From contig NZ_JAIOSW010000276.1 in NCBI RefSeq assembly GCF_021107415.1, forward strand, positions 1-9,718: a stretch of DNA of 9,718 nucleotides, read 5' to 3'. The stretch comes from Desulfobacula sp. GTDB lineage: Bacteria; Desulfobacterota; Desulfobacteria; Desulfobacterales; Desulfobacteraceae. Position numbers and translations under genes: made by a program. Position 1 is the first letter of the stretch; every line of letters begins with the position of its first letter. The notes below the pieces were generated by a model. That model made no database searches. It was not told where the DNA came from and saw nothing but the letters and a program-made list of their open reading frames with translations. Of the stretch, positions 1 through 6,251 are shown one piece after another.

Positions 1-2
1 CC

Positions 3-1502
3 GTGATTGACAATCATATCAATTTCCCCGCAGATGATCTTTATGAGCCAAATGCAGATATCATTTATGAAATTGCCAACCCGTTCCCCTTCAGGGGCAC
101 AACTTACATTAACTCTGCATGGGCTGATATCAAAGCCGCTCATCCTGAAACAATCCGTATTTCAAAGCCTGAACCCTGCTCTTTGCTTCAAAACTTTGAA
201 CTGTCTAAAAAAATCAAAAGCACAGGGATTAAAGATAAAACAACCCTTCTGAATATACTGCCGCATCCTTTGCTCATTGCACTTGCCCAGGCCTCTACAG
301 ATCCCGAAGAGCTGATGCTTCTGGCTAAAAAATCATGCAGGATTCTTTTTGATCCTGAAAACCAGACTCCCATTGGAATCGGATATAAAAAGAACCCGCA
401 CGATAAAGTTGTCCCGGACATTTATGACCATGAGCTTTTTGAAGTACTTGTAAATAACAGGTATCTTCCCGATGTTTATAAAAATACCCTGGTATTGAAA
501 CCCGGCGTTCAGGGGAGCAATGAAATCACCGGGGAATACCTGTCCGATGATAAAAACACCCATGTCTTTGAGTATTTAAGACGAAATTCCTATATCCCCT
601 GGGGACATTTTGCATCCAACATGGCAAATGATGCCATCCGATACACTGCCTTTGATCTTTGTCTTGAAGACATGAAAGGTGTTCGTCATTTATACTACCA
701 GCGGACATTTGTACGACTTGCTGCGGAGCTTGGCATTTGCCTGCCTGACAAAAGACAATGCCTTACCAAAAATGAACTTGAAAATCTCAGGGATAAAATA
801 CAGGCAAAACTTAAACACAGCCCCGACCCTTCCCTGGAATTTAACAATACCCTGTGGGGCTGGAACTTTGGGTTTGGATATGCCCAGTCCGGCCACAGGC
901 TTCATGCTTCCCATCAAATGATCCACCAGCAGAATGCCATGATTCCAAAACTTGTTCAAACTTGTTCAGGCAAAAAAATACCTTCTTTTTCCTGCGGCGA
1001 TCTGATCAGTGATTTCATACGACAATACAGAAAAATAACGGATAAAAGCTTTTTTGAAAACTATCTGGCTGCCATTAAAAACAATACCAGAACCGATGAA
1101 AACAAAATCAATGAATCTTCCCTGATCCTGATGGAAGACGATCAGACCATTTTATTTGTACCAAAGGCGCAAATCTCAGAATGGGAACTGCAGCTCATGG
1201 CCAAAACCAACTGCGGCAATATTATAGAAGCAGATATAAAAATGCGGCAATCCCTGGACAGGGGCATTCTAACCGCTGTAAAAACCCTTGAATCCCTTGG
1301 AGCAGACTTAGTAACCTCCATTGAGTTCTCAAAGCGGTTTGATTCAAAAAATACAGACCAGAATCTGTTATATTCATTTATCCCAAGGCTGCCCTATGCA
1401 CCGGACACTTTTTCCGAAGCCCAGTTACGATGGATCAGTGGATGTTATCCCGAGGATTTTGCCCATGCATGCCGAATGGCAATAAAAGCCTTTATAGATT
1501 AA
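3..1502 (+). CDS. Unrecognised ~499-aa protein, possibly 5'-truncated by the window
   Basis: I do not recognise this family. The frame is open from a GTG at position 3, but only two bases lie upstream, so the true start may be outside the window. The protein looks soluble: I see no signal peptide or membrane helix. Notable segments are a Trp-Gly-His stretch around residues 199-204 and a histidine cluster at His298, His301, His304 and His308 followed by Gln305 and Ile307 context. This loosely recalls the His-x-His-x-Gln region of HIT/GalT-type nucleotidyltransferases. The C-terminal part (about 380-470) has an alternating pattern ending in a Pro-Arg-Leu-Pro-Tyr segment that would also be compatible with that fold. 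This resemblance is inference only. The gene is followed after 10 nt by the 135-aa gene, so the two are probably cotranscribed. Confidence 0.8.
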   Translation: MIDNHINFPADDLYEPNADIIYEIANPFPFRGTTYINSAWADIKAAHPETIRISKPEPCSLLQNFELSKKIKSTGIKDKTTLLNILPHPLLIALAQASTDPEELMLLAKKSCRILFDPENQTPIGIGYKKNPHDKVVPDIYDHELFEVLVNNRYLPDVYKNTLVLKPGVQGSNEITGEYLSDDKNTHVFEYLRRNSYIPWGHFASNMANDAIRYTAFDLCLEDMKGVRHLYYQRTFVRLAAELGICLPDKRQCLTKNELENLRDKIQAKLKHSPDPSLEFNNTLWGWNFGFGYAQSGHRLHASHQMIHQQNAMIPKLVQTCSGKKIPSFSCGDLISDFIRQYRKITDKSFFENYLAAIKNNTRTDENKINESSLILMEDDQTILFVPKAQISEWELQLMAKTNCGNIIEADIKMRQSLDRGILTAVKTLESLGADLVTSIEFSKRFDSKNTDQNLLYSFIPRLPYAPDTFSEAQLRWISGCYPEDFAHACRMAIKAFID

Positions 1503-1512
1503 GGACTACAAA

Positions 1513-1920
1513 ATGATTCTGCATGATTTTATTTATGAATGGGATGGTAAAAGCACTTCAGGGGAAAAACCCATTGCCTGGTGGCCGGGATCATACCGGG
1601 TAAGAATTGTTAAACTGGAAATGGAGGATACCGGGCTCAGTTACCTCATTCCCTTTGCCGTCATCCTTAAAAATAAAAGTACCCCGGCGACCATGAATAT
1701 ATCCCTGAGAAACTATATCCATAATTTTGCCCGGAAAATATCAAAAGAATATGATCTGGATATTGGTAAAACTCTATGGATTGAACTGGATAACATGATC
1801 AGGGTGGCTATGCTGAATCCTGAGCGGCAACTGGCCTCTGAAATGCTTTATTCCATATCCTGGCGACCTATCAGACCCAATGAATTGGAAATGATTAAAC
1901 CCTATATTACAGGCATGTAA
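1513..1920 (+). CDS. Unrecognised 135-aa protein coupled to the preceding gene
   Basis: I cannot assign a family. The start is the ATG at 1513, preceded by an AAGGA ribosome binding site at about 1501-1505 that overlaps the stop of the upstream gene, which points to cotranscription and probably translational coupling. The protein is acidic to neutral and rich in aromatic residues (a Trp-Trp pair near residue 23). It has no signal peptide or transmembrane segment and looks like a small alpha/beta cytoplasmic protein. A strong terminator follows 27 nt after the stop codon, so it is the last gene of its unit. It may work together with the 499-aa protein, but the sequence gives no direct functional clue. 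Confidence 0.8.
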   Translation: MILHDFIYEWDGKSTSGEKPIAWWPGSYRVRIVKLEMEDTGLSYLIPFAVILKNKSTPATMNISLRNYIHNFARKISKEYDLDIGKTLWIELDNMIRVAMLNPERQLASEMLYSISWRPIRPNELEMIKPYITGM

Positions 1921-1946
1921 AAAACCGGCTCCATAATCCTTTCCAC

Positions 1947-1977
1947 AATCCCGGCATACCGGTATTCGGGATTTTTT
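1947..1977 (+). terminator. Rho-independent terminator after the 135-aa gene
   Basis: AATCCCG (1947-1953) pairs with CGGGATT (1967-1973). Inside the stem lies the self-complementary ATACCGGTAT (1956-1965), which extends the hairpin, with a small bulge at 1954-1955/1966. A run of T follows directly (1972-1977). It ends the first plus-strand unit and separates it from the MaoC gene. Confidence 0.85.
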
Positions 1978-1990
1978 CTTCAACCATTGA

Positions 1991-2019
1991 TTGACTTCAA
2001 ATCCGATCAAAGATAAAGT
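1991..2019 (+). promoter_or_regulatory. Candidate sigma-70 promoter for the MaoC-transporter unit
   Basis: TTGACT at 1991-1996 and TAAAGT at 2014-2019 are separated by 17 nt, just downstream of a terminator and about 40 nt before the MaoC start codon. The -35 element is good and the -10 element is moderate. The position fits, but there is no experimental support. Confidence 0.45.
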
Positions 2020-2058
2020 ATGCTCCTTTATGATAAAAAATTTTAAAAGCAGATCAAA

Positions 2059-3033
2059 ATGGAAACTGATCAATCTATCAGTGAGATAGCACTTAGACAG
2101 ATCACATCCAGGCAGATCACACTGACCGATCCGGAAACTGTCGTGGAAATAAAAAAACTTCCCTCCATGGGATTTGTTTTTCTTAAGGCACTTTTAATTG
2201 CCCCCTTTCGCTCCAATACAATTAAAGATGACGCCATTGTCAATAAAACCCGGATTATTTTAAAAAACTACTTACCCGATAAAGAGCTGATTAATAATTA
2301 CAGGACCGTTTGCGGCTTTTCAGATGACAGGCCCGATATTATTCCCATATCCTATCTACAGACACTCTTCATCGGTCTTTTGGGCAAATTTATTATATCT
2401 TCTTTTTTCCCCATCAATCCATTGGGACTGATTCATATATTTCAGTCTTTTGAGCAAAAAAGGCCTGTAAAAACCAATGAAATCCTTGATCTTGCCTGCA
2501 CACTGAAAAGCATTGAAAAAACTCAAAAAGGCATTGAAACCAGTTTTACTCTGGAAGTCATATCCAGCGGCCAAATCGTCTGGCAGGGCATCTCAACTTT
2601 TTTTACCAGAAGCCCTGTAAAAATCAAAAAAAAGACGAAAAAAAAAGACGACACCATTTTAATAAAACAAGAGACATTTTTTATTCCGTCTGATACCGGC
2701 AGAAAATATGCGGTCGTCTCAGGAGATTACAATCCCCATCATCTTCATACTCTGTTGGCCAAGCTTTTTGGATTCAAAAAAGCAATTGCCCACGGTATGT
2801 GGAGCCTTGCACGGGTTATTGCAAGCCTTGACAAGGAATTTGGGATTCACGATCGGGCCGTTATTGAGGCATCATTCAAGCTGCCTATTTATATGCCGGC
2901 ATCAATAGCGTTAGGATACGAATGTCAAGAGGATACAAAAGATCATCAGACCGTTGTCATTTTTGAACTTCGGGATGAACAAAAAGAGCTTCCCCATCTG
3001 AAAGGAAGACTCCTGTATAAAAATCAGGAATAG
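2059..3033 (+). CDS. MaoC-family double-hotdog acyl dehydratase/hydratase
   Basis: The protein (324 aa) belongs to the MaoC / (R)-specific enoyl-CoA hydratase family, which adds water to or removes it from 2-enoyl/3-hydroxyacyl thioesters. The hydratase-2 motif is clear at residues 217-228 (Tyr, then Ser-Gly-Asp-Tyr-Asn-Pro-His-His). Asp223 and His228 have the spacing of the catalytic Asp/His pair, followed by an Ala-His-Gly-Met-Trp segment. The first half (about 60-185) looks like a degenerate hotdog domain without that motif, so the overall layout resembles the two-domain HtdX-type dehydratases of actinobacteria. A lysine-rich linker (residues 188-196) joins the halves. The ATG at 2059 has only a weak upstream Shine-Dalgarno sequence. 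The substrate cannot be read from the sequence. A DMT transporter gene follows after 5 nt. Confidence 0.8.
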   Translation: METDQSISEIALRQITSRQITLTDPETVVEIKKLPSMGFVFLKALLIAPFRSNTIKDDAIVNKTRIILKNYLPDKELINNYRTVCGFSDDRPDIIPISYLQTLFIGLLGKFIISSFFPINPLGLIHIFQSFEQKRPVKTNEILDLACTLKSIEKTQKGIETSFTLEVISSGQIVWQGISTFFTRSPVKIKKKTKKKDDTILIKQETFFIPSDTGRKYAVVSGDYNPHHLHTLLAKLFGFKKAIAHGMWSLARVIASLDKEFGIHDRAVIEASFKLPIYMPASIALGYECQEDTKDHQTVVIFELRDEQKELPHLKGRLLYKNQE

Positions 3034-3038
3034 TCACT

Positions 3039-3929
3039 ATGCTGGGTTCCATATTTGCACTGACTTCAGCCTTTTTCTGGGCCAGCGCTGTGATCCTTTT
3101 TAAAAAGAGTGGAGAAACATTTTCTCCTGTTTCGCTCAATATTTACAAAAGTTTTGTGGCATTGATCCTGATATCCCTGACCATGGTGATTTTAAACATT
3201 CCTTTCTTCCCGGACAAACCCATTAATGACTGGCTGTTGCTGGCTGTATCAGGTTTTCTGGGAATCACACTGGCAGATCTTTTCTTTTTCATGGCCTTAA
3301 ACAGGCTTAGCGCAGGCCTTGTCGCCATTATAGAATGCCTCTATCTTCCCAGCGTGATCTTTTTTTCATTTATCTTTCTGAAAGAAAATTTAAGTGCAGG
3401 TGCCATTATCGGCGGTATCCTGATACTTTCAGCTGTTTTTGTGGGTTCAATAAGAAAAAAAGGTCCCATTAAAAAAGGTCCTGGAAACAGGGACTTATTG
3501 TCCGGCATTATAATTGGCTGTCTTTCCATGATCTTTCTGGCCATCGGCATTGTCATTGTAAAGGAATTGCTGGAATACACAGATGTCTTCTGGGCAACCC
3601 TTGTCAGGGTGGCAGCAGGAACCGTATCCCTGCTTATCATTGTATTATGCCACCCCAAACGAAAACAATATTTCAATGAACTCAAATTCTCAAAAGCATG
3701 GTTCATTGCTCTTCCCGCCTCTGTTACGGGGAATTATCTGGCGCTGCTCTGCTGGATGGCAGGGATGAAATATACAACAGCATCACGGGCAGCCATTTTT
3801 AACCAGATGTCTACGATTTTTATCTTTATCCTGGCCGCCATTTTCCTGAAAGAAAAAATAAATAGAAATAAAACCATCTCCATAGTTCTGGCACTGACCG
3901 GTGCCTGTCTGACAATTTTCAGTTCATAG
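3039..3929 (+). CDS. DMT-superfamily (EamA-type) membrane transporter
   Basis: The protein (296 aa) is strongly hydrophobic, with about ten predicted transmembrane helices arranged as two EamA-like repeats (roughly residues 2-137 and 150-294). This is the usual length and layout of drug/metabolite transporters. The first repeat carries the typical conserved start (Phe-Trp-Ala near residue 14) and ends with a Phe-Leu-Lys-Glu type segment (near residue 109). A second copy of that segment (Phe-Leu-Lys-Glu-Lys) occurs near residue 270, supporting internal duplication. Family members export or import small metabolites such as amino acids, and the substrate cannot be told here. An AGGAA site at 3026-3030 overlaps the end of the MaoC gene, so translation is probably coupled. 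Only 23 nt separate its stop from the stop of the convergent Spy-like gene, and I see no clear hairpin terminator between them. Confidence 0.88.
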   Translation: MLGSIFALTSAFFWASAVILFKKSGETFSPVSLNIYKSFVALILISLTMVILNIPFFPDKPINDWLLLAVSGFLGITLADLFFFMALNRLSAGLVAIIECLYLPSVIFFSFIFLKENLSAGAIIGGILILSAVFVGSIRKKGPIKKGPGNRDLLSGIIIGCLSMIFLAIGIVIVKELLEYTDVFWATLVRVAAGTVSLLIIVLCHPKRKQYFNELKFSKAWFIALPASVTGNYLALLCWMAGMKYTTASRAAIFNQMSTIFIFILAAIFLKEKINRNKTISIVLALTGACLTIFSS

Positions 3930-3952
3930 CTGTCTAATCTTATTTCCTAACA

Positions 3953-4405
3953 TTAATCAGTCTCGTTTTCTTTTTTATTTTTCCCTTCCCGTATCATTTC
4001 CTTTCGCATTTTCTGAAATTTCATCAGCATACTGAATCGGTCATGGCCTATAATTTTTCTCACCTCCAGAAGGAAACGAAATCGCTCCATTCCAAGTTTT
4101 GCCTTTGCTCTTTCAAGACTTTTGTATTGATCCAGAGCTCCGGCTTCATCAAGGACTCTGGCTTCGATCAGCATTTCCAGGTCAAATTGTTCCGCCTCAA
4201 CATCTGCCTTGAGGTGAATGAGGTTCCTGATACTTGCTCTGTAGGCATTATCCAGTCTTTCAATCTCAGTTGCCTTCAGTTCAAGCTTTTGTACCACGCG
4301 GGGCATCTGCCACCATTTCCCATGGAGAGCCCCCTGACGGGCTGATAATCCCATTTCAGGAACCAAAATGGTAAGAATTATCAATAATATATATTTTTTT
4401 AGCAT
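3953..4405 (-). CDS. Spy/CpxP-like periplasmic stress or metal-sensor protein
   Basis: The protein (150 aa) starts with a typical signal peptide: Met-Leu-Lys-Lys, a hydrophobic core, and possible cleavage after Gly-Leu-Ser-Ala near residue 22. The mature part is almost entirely amphipathic helix, with many charged residues and regularly spaced Leu and Met. It begins with a Trp-Trp-x-Met-Pro segment, as in Spy/CpxP/'periplasmic heavy-metal sensor' proteins. The canonical Leu-Thr-x-x-Gln repeats are not obvious. It is the third gene of the sigma/anti-sigma unit. Its ATG overlaps the end of the anti-sigma gene by 7 nt, and an AAGGAG site precedes it. By analogy with the Cnr system, where a Spy-fold sensor works with an anti-sigma factor, it may sense a periplasmic signal. 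A chaperone role is also possible. Confidence 0.72.
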   Translation of the reverse strand: MLKKYILLIILTILVPEMGLSARQGALHGKWWQMPRVVQKLELKATEIERLDNAYRASIRNLIHLKADVEAEQFDLEMLIEARVLDEAGALDQYKSLERAKAKLGMERFRFLLEVRKIIGHDRFSMLMKFQKMRKEMIREGKNKKENETD

Positions 4406-4959
4406 AGCATTGCTCCTTTTCCATGAATCGTTACAAATGAAACCAGATCACTCTCTTCGGGCTGGGGAACAATAAAATTCATAAAATCATCATCCGAATC
4501 TATGTCCGGCATCCCGACAATACCCTGGTAAGCAGGCGGAAGAGGATCTTCCACCAGATTTTCAATATCAATCATCAACGCCATTTCAGATTCGGTATCA
4601 ACAATTTGCGTATTGTTTAATACAATGGTTTTGAATTTTTGAAACAAAGGATTTAACACCACAATAAGGATAAGCGTCACTGCAACAGAGAGGCCGATAA
4701 TCTGCGTGAATCCCCACTTCCACTGCACGGGAACCTTGCGGGTGTACTCCGGCATTCTGATATTCTGCTTGAAATCCGGTGTAAATCGGCAGGCCATATT
4801 ACCCAGTCCGGTATATTGTTTCATGAGATCGCTCTGCCGCTGCCTGCAAAAAGTACACGCTGACAGGTGCTGCCTGGCCGCATCATCAAGATCGGATTCA
4901 TCCACCATGGCAACCATGATTTGATCTGTATTAAGATGGGTGGTCTGCTCCTCTTTCAT
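4399..4959 (-). CDS. Zinc-finger (ZAS-type) transmembrane anti-sigma factor
   Basis: The protein (186 aa) has the layout of an ECF anti-sigma factor. Its cytoplasmic N-terminus carries a His-x3-Cys-x2-Cys motif (His31, Cys35, Cys38), the hallmark of zinc-associated anti-sigma domains that hold the sigma factor inactive. A single membrane helix lies at about residues 84-103. The C-terminal part (about 107-186) is acidic and Pro-rich and should lie in the periplasm. Its ATG overlaps the sigma gene stop (ATGA, 4956-4959) and is preceded by GGAGG, so translation is coupled to the sigma gene. A sigma partner just upstream and a secreted Spy-like protein just downstream support the role. Whether release occurs by proteolysis, redox change or ligand sensing cannot be seen. 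Confidence 0.85.
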   Translation of the reverse strand: MKEEQTTHLNTDQIMVAMVDESDLDDAARQHLSACTFCRQRQSDLMKQYTGLGNMACRFTPDFKQNIRMPEYTRKVPVQWKWGFTQIIGLSVAVTLILIVVLNPLFQKFKTIVLNNTQIVDTESEMALMIDIENLVEDPLPPAYQGIVGMPDIDSDDDFMNFIVPQPEESDLVSFVTIHGKGAMLC

Positions 4960-5582
4960 AGTATCATTTCCTCCATCAGCTTTATTGCAACTGGGTTTTT
5001 CCTGAATTTTTCAATGGCGCGATAAAGGTGGGTTTTGACGGTGCTTTCCCCCTTTTTAAGCGTTTGAGCAATGACTGCAATGCCCATCTGATCAAAAAAC
5101 CTCAGCATGAACACTTCCCGTTCCATTTTAGACATCTTTGCAAGTATGATTTCAATAGTTTCCCAGAACACTTTTCGTTCCATGGTAATTTCAGCTTCAG
5201 GCAGTGTATGTCTGTCCGAGTGATCCTCAATTACATTATCCAAATTATCATAGTTACGAAAAAAACCCAAAAACATCTTTTTCCGGACAAAATCTCGGAC
5301 CCGGTTCAGAGCGATTCGGTATAGCCAGCTTTTAAACCATCGAGGATCTTTAAGTCCTGACAGATTCCGGTATGCTGTAAAAAAAACATCCTGGGTAAGG
5401 TCTTCAGCATCAACTTTTGATCTAATCCGATAGTAAACCATTCTGTATACAGATCCGCGGTATTGATTCACAAGCCGATGAAAGGCGGCCCGATCCCCTT
5501 TTGCAGCTTTTAAAACAAGGGGATCTGCCTTATGAGTACCGCCAGATGCTGATTCGTTTTTTTTTTGCACCGGATGTGACAT
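4956..5582 (-). CDS. ECF-family RNA polymerase sigma factor
   Basis: The protein (208 aa from the ATG at 5582) is an extracytoplasmic-function sigma-70 factor. Region 2 lies in the first half, with an Asp-Ala-Glu-Asp-Leu-Thr-Gln-Asp-Val-Phe core and a following Trp-Phe-Lys-Ser-Trp-Leu-Tyr-Arg-Ile-Ala segment, both typical of regions 2.2-2.4. Region 4 is near the C-terminus, with a Glu-Arg-Glu-Val-Phe-Met-Leu-Arg segment and a helix-turn-helix containing Gly-Glu-Ser-Thr-Val-Lys-Thr-His-Leu. Regions 1 and 3 are lacking, as expected. A TTG at 5600 would add six residues. Neither start has a strong Shine-Dalgarno sequence, so I prefer the ATG. The gene overlaps the anti-sigma gene by 4 nt and heads a three-gene unit. 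Confidence 0.9.
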   Translation of the reverse strand: MSHPVQKKNESASGGTHKADPLVLKAAKGDRAAFHRLVNQYRGSVYRMVYYRIRSKVDAEDLTQDVFFTAYRNLSGLKDPRWFKSWLYRIALNRVRDFVRKKMFLGFFRNYDNLDNVIEDHSDRHTLPEAEITMERKVFWETIEIILAKMSKMEREVFMLRFFDQMGIAVIAQTLKKGESTVKTHLYRAIEKFRKNPVAIKLMEEMIL

Positions 5583-5834
5583 AATTTTAATAGAGCACAA
5601 TCCATGATTGTTGGTTTATGGCATCGTTCATAATATGTTTGAGCTAAATCACCAACACTCCTGATTTATACCCACTTTATAGTTTATTTTACCCATTCTT
5701 GTCCATATGTAAACCAAAATTTAACTGTCTTCACACCCTATCCGGCAAACCCCGGTCGATTTATCGCTATCGGTTTATATCATTATGTTTTCATTTTTCT
5801 CCTCCTCTTTTGGATTTTAAGTGATTTACACATA

Positions 5835-5864
5835 TAGACGAACAAGCACGCTGTTTTGTCTACA
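5835..5864 (-). promoter_or_regulatory. Candidate ECF-type promoter upstream of the sigma gene
   Basis: Read on the minus strand, TGTAGAC (plus 5858-5864) and CGTCTA (plus 5835-5840) are separated by 17 nt. The spacing and the CGTC core resemble ECF-sigma promoters, and ECF operons are often self-activated. The two elements also form an imperfect inverted repeat, so the site could instead bind a dimeric repressor. It would leave a leader of about 230-250 nt before the sigma gene. This is inference from pattern only. Confidence 0.28.
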
Positions 5865-5902
5865 AAAAAAATTGCACGTCTTAAATTATACTTCCGGCTT
5901 TG

Positions 5903-5956
5903 AACGATCAGCAGCGTCAAAGATCAGGCCTGCCTGATAATTTTTGGCTGATCGTT
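5903..5956. repeat. Nested inverted repeat with a T tract in the divergent intergenic region
   Basis: A perfect 10-bp outer arm pair, AACGATCAGC (5903-5912) and GCTGATCGTT (5947-5956), encloses a second perfect hairpin, ATCAGG (5923-5928) and CCTGAT (5933-5938), with a 4-nt loop. On the plus strand the inner hairpin is followed by AATTTTT, as in a weak intrinsic terminator. It lies only 12 nt upstream of the -35 element of the corrinoid operon promoter, so it could be an operator, an end of an unrecognised small transcript, or a cruciform. Confidence 0.6.
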
Positions 5957-5968
5957 TTCAGATATTAA

Positions 5969-5997
5969 TTGACAAATAAAATATAAAAAAGTATAAA
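5969..5997 (+). promoter_or_regulatory. Strong sigma-70 promoter of the riboswitch operon
   Basis: A perfect -35 box TTGACA (5969-5974) and a near-perfect -10 box TATAAA (5992-5997) are separated by the optimal 17 nt in an A/T-rich spacer. Transcription should start near 6004, just before the cobalamin riboswitch, which fits constitutive transcription with control passed to the RNA. Confidence 0.82.
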
Positions 5998-6010
5998 TTC
6001 TTCCCAGACA

Positions 6011-6183
6011 TAAAGGTGTCCAGGATTGTCACGATTCAATCCTGGGGTAAAAGGAAAGGCGGTGCAAATCCGTCACATGTCAGCCATTGCCGTGATCGGG
6101 GACGAAAACTGCAATATGTCACTCTTTTAAAAAAGGGGAAGACGCAGTTACTAGGATGATCCTTAAGTCGGAAAGCCTGCCTT
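6011..6183 (+). ncRNA. Cobalamin (vitamin B12) riboswitch
   Basis: The leader shows the conserved elements of the cobalamin aptamer in order. There is an AGGTGTC start, then a perfect 9-bp hairpin (CCAGGATTG 6020-6028 with CAATCCTGG 6037-6045). Next come GGGTAAAAGGAA and GGTGCAAATCCGTCACA, a GACGAA block (6101-6106), and a TGTCACT block near 6117-6123. A GGGGAAG block near 6135 is followed by the GGATGATCCTTAAGTC segment, and the 3' B12 box ends in GCCTGCC (6165-6181). It binds adenosylcobalamin or a related corrinoid and should lower expression of the downstream operon when cofactor is plentiful. No intrinsic terminator lies between it and the first gene, which favours control of translation initiation. 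Confidence 0.93.
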
Positions 6184-6196
6184 CATGTTGAACCAA

Positions 6197-6245
6197 AGGA
6201 TTCATTGCTGAAATAAAATCCTGTTGAATAAAACTATTCAGGAGG
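6197..6245 (+). promoter_or_regulatory. Riboswitch expression platform: overlapping anti-sequestor and SD sequestor
   Basis: TCCTG (6219-6223) can pair with CAGGA (6239-6243), hiding the ribosome binding site CAGGAGG of the TrpD-like gene. The same segment, AATCCT (6217-6222), can instead pair with the upstream AGGATT (6197-6202), which would free the ribosome binding site. These two helices exclude each other. An alternative hairpin, TGAAT (6225-6229) with ATTCA (6236-6240), would also place the site in a stem. The pairings are seen in the sequence; their use as the switch is inferred. Confidence 0.55.
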
Positions 6246-6251
6246 TATTTT

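Noticed and set aside
3930..3952. Terminator between the convergent transporter and Spy-like genes
   Set aside because: The 23-nt gap holds no stem with a T tract that I can see.
5583..5600. TTG start at 5600 for the sigma gene
   Set aside because: It adds only six residues with no better ribosome binding site than the ATG at 5582. The choice is not certain.
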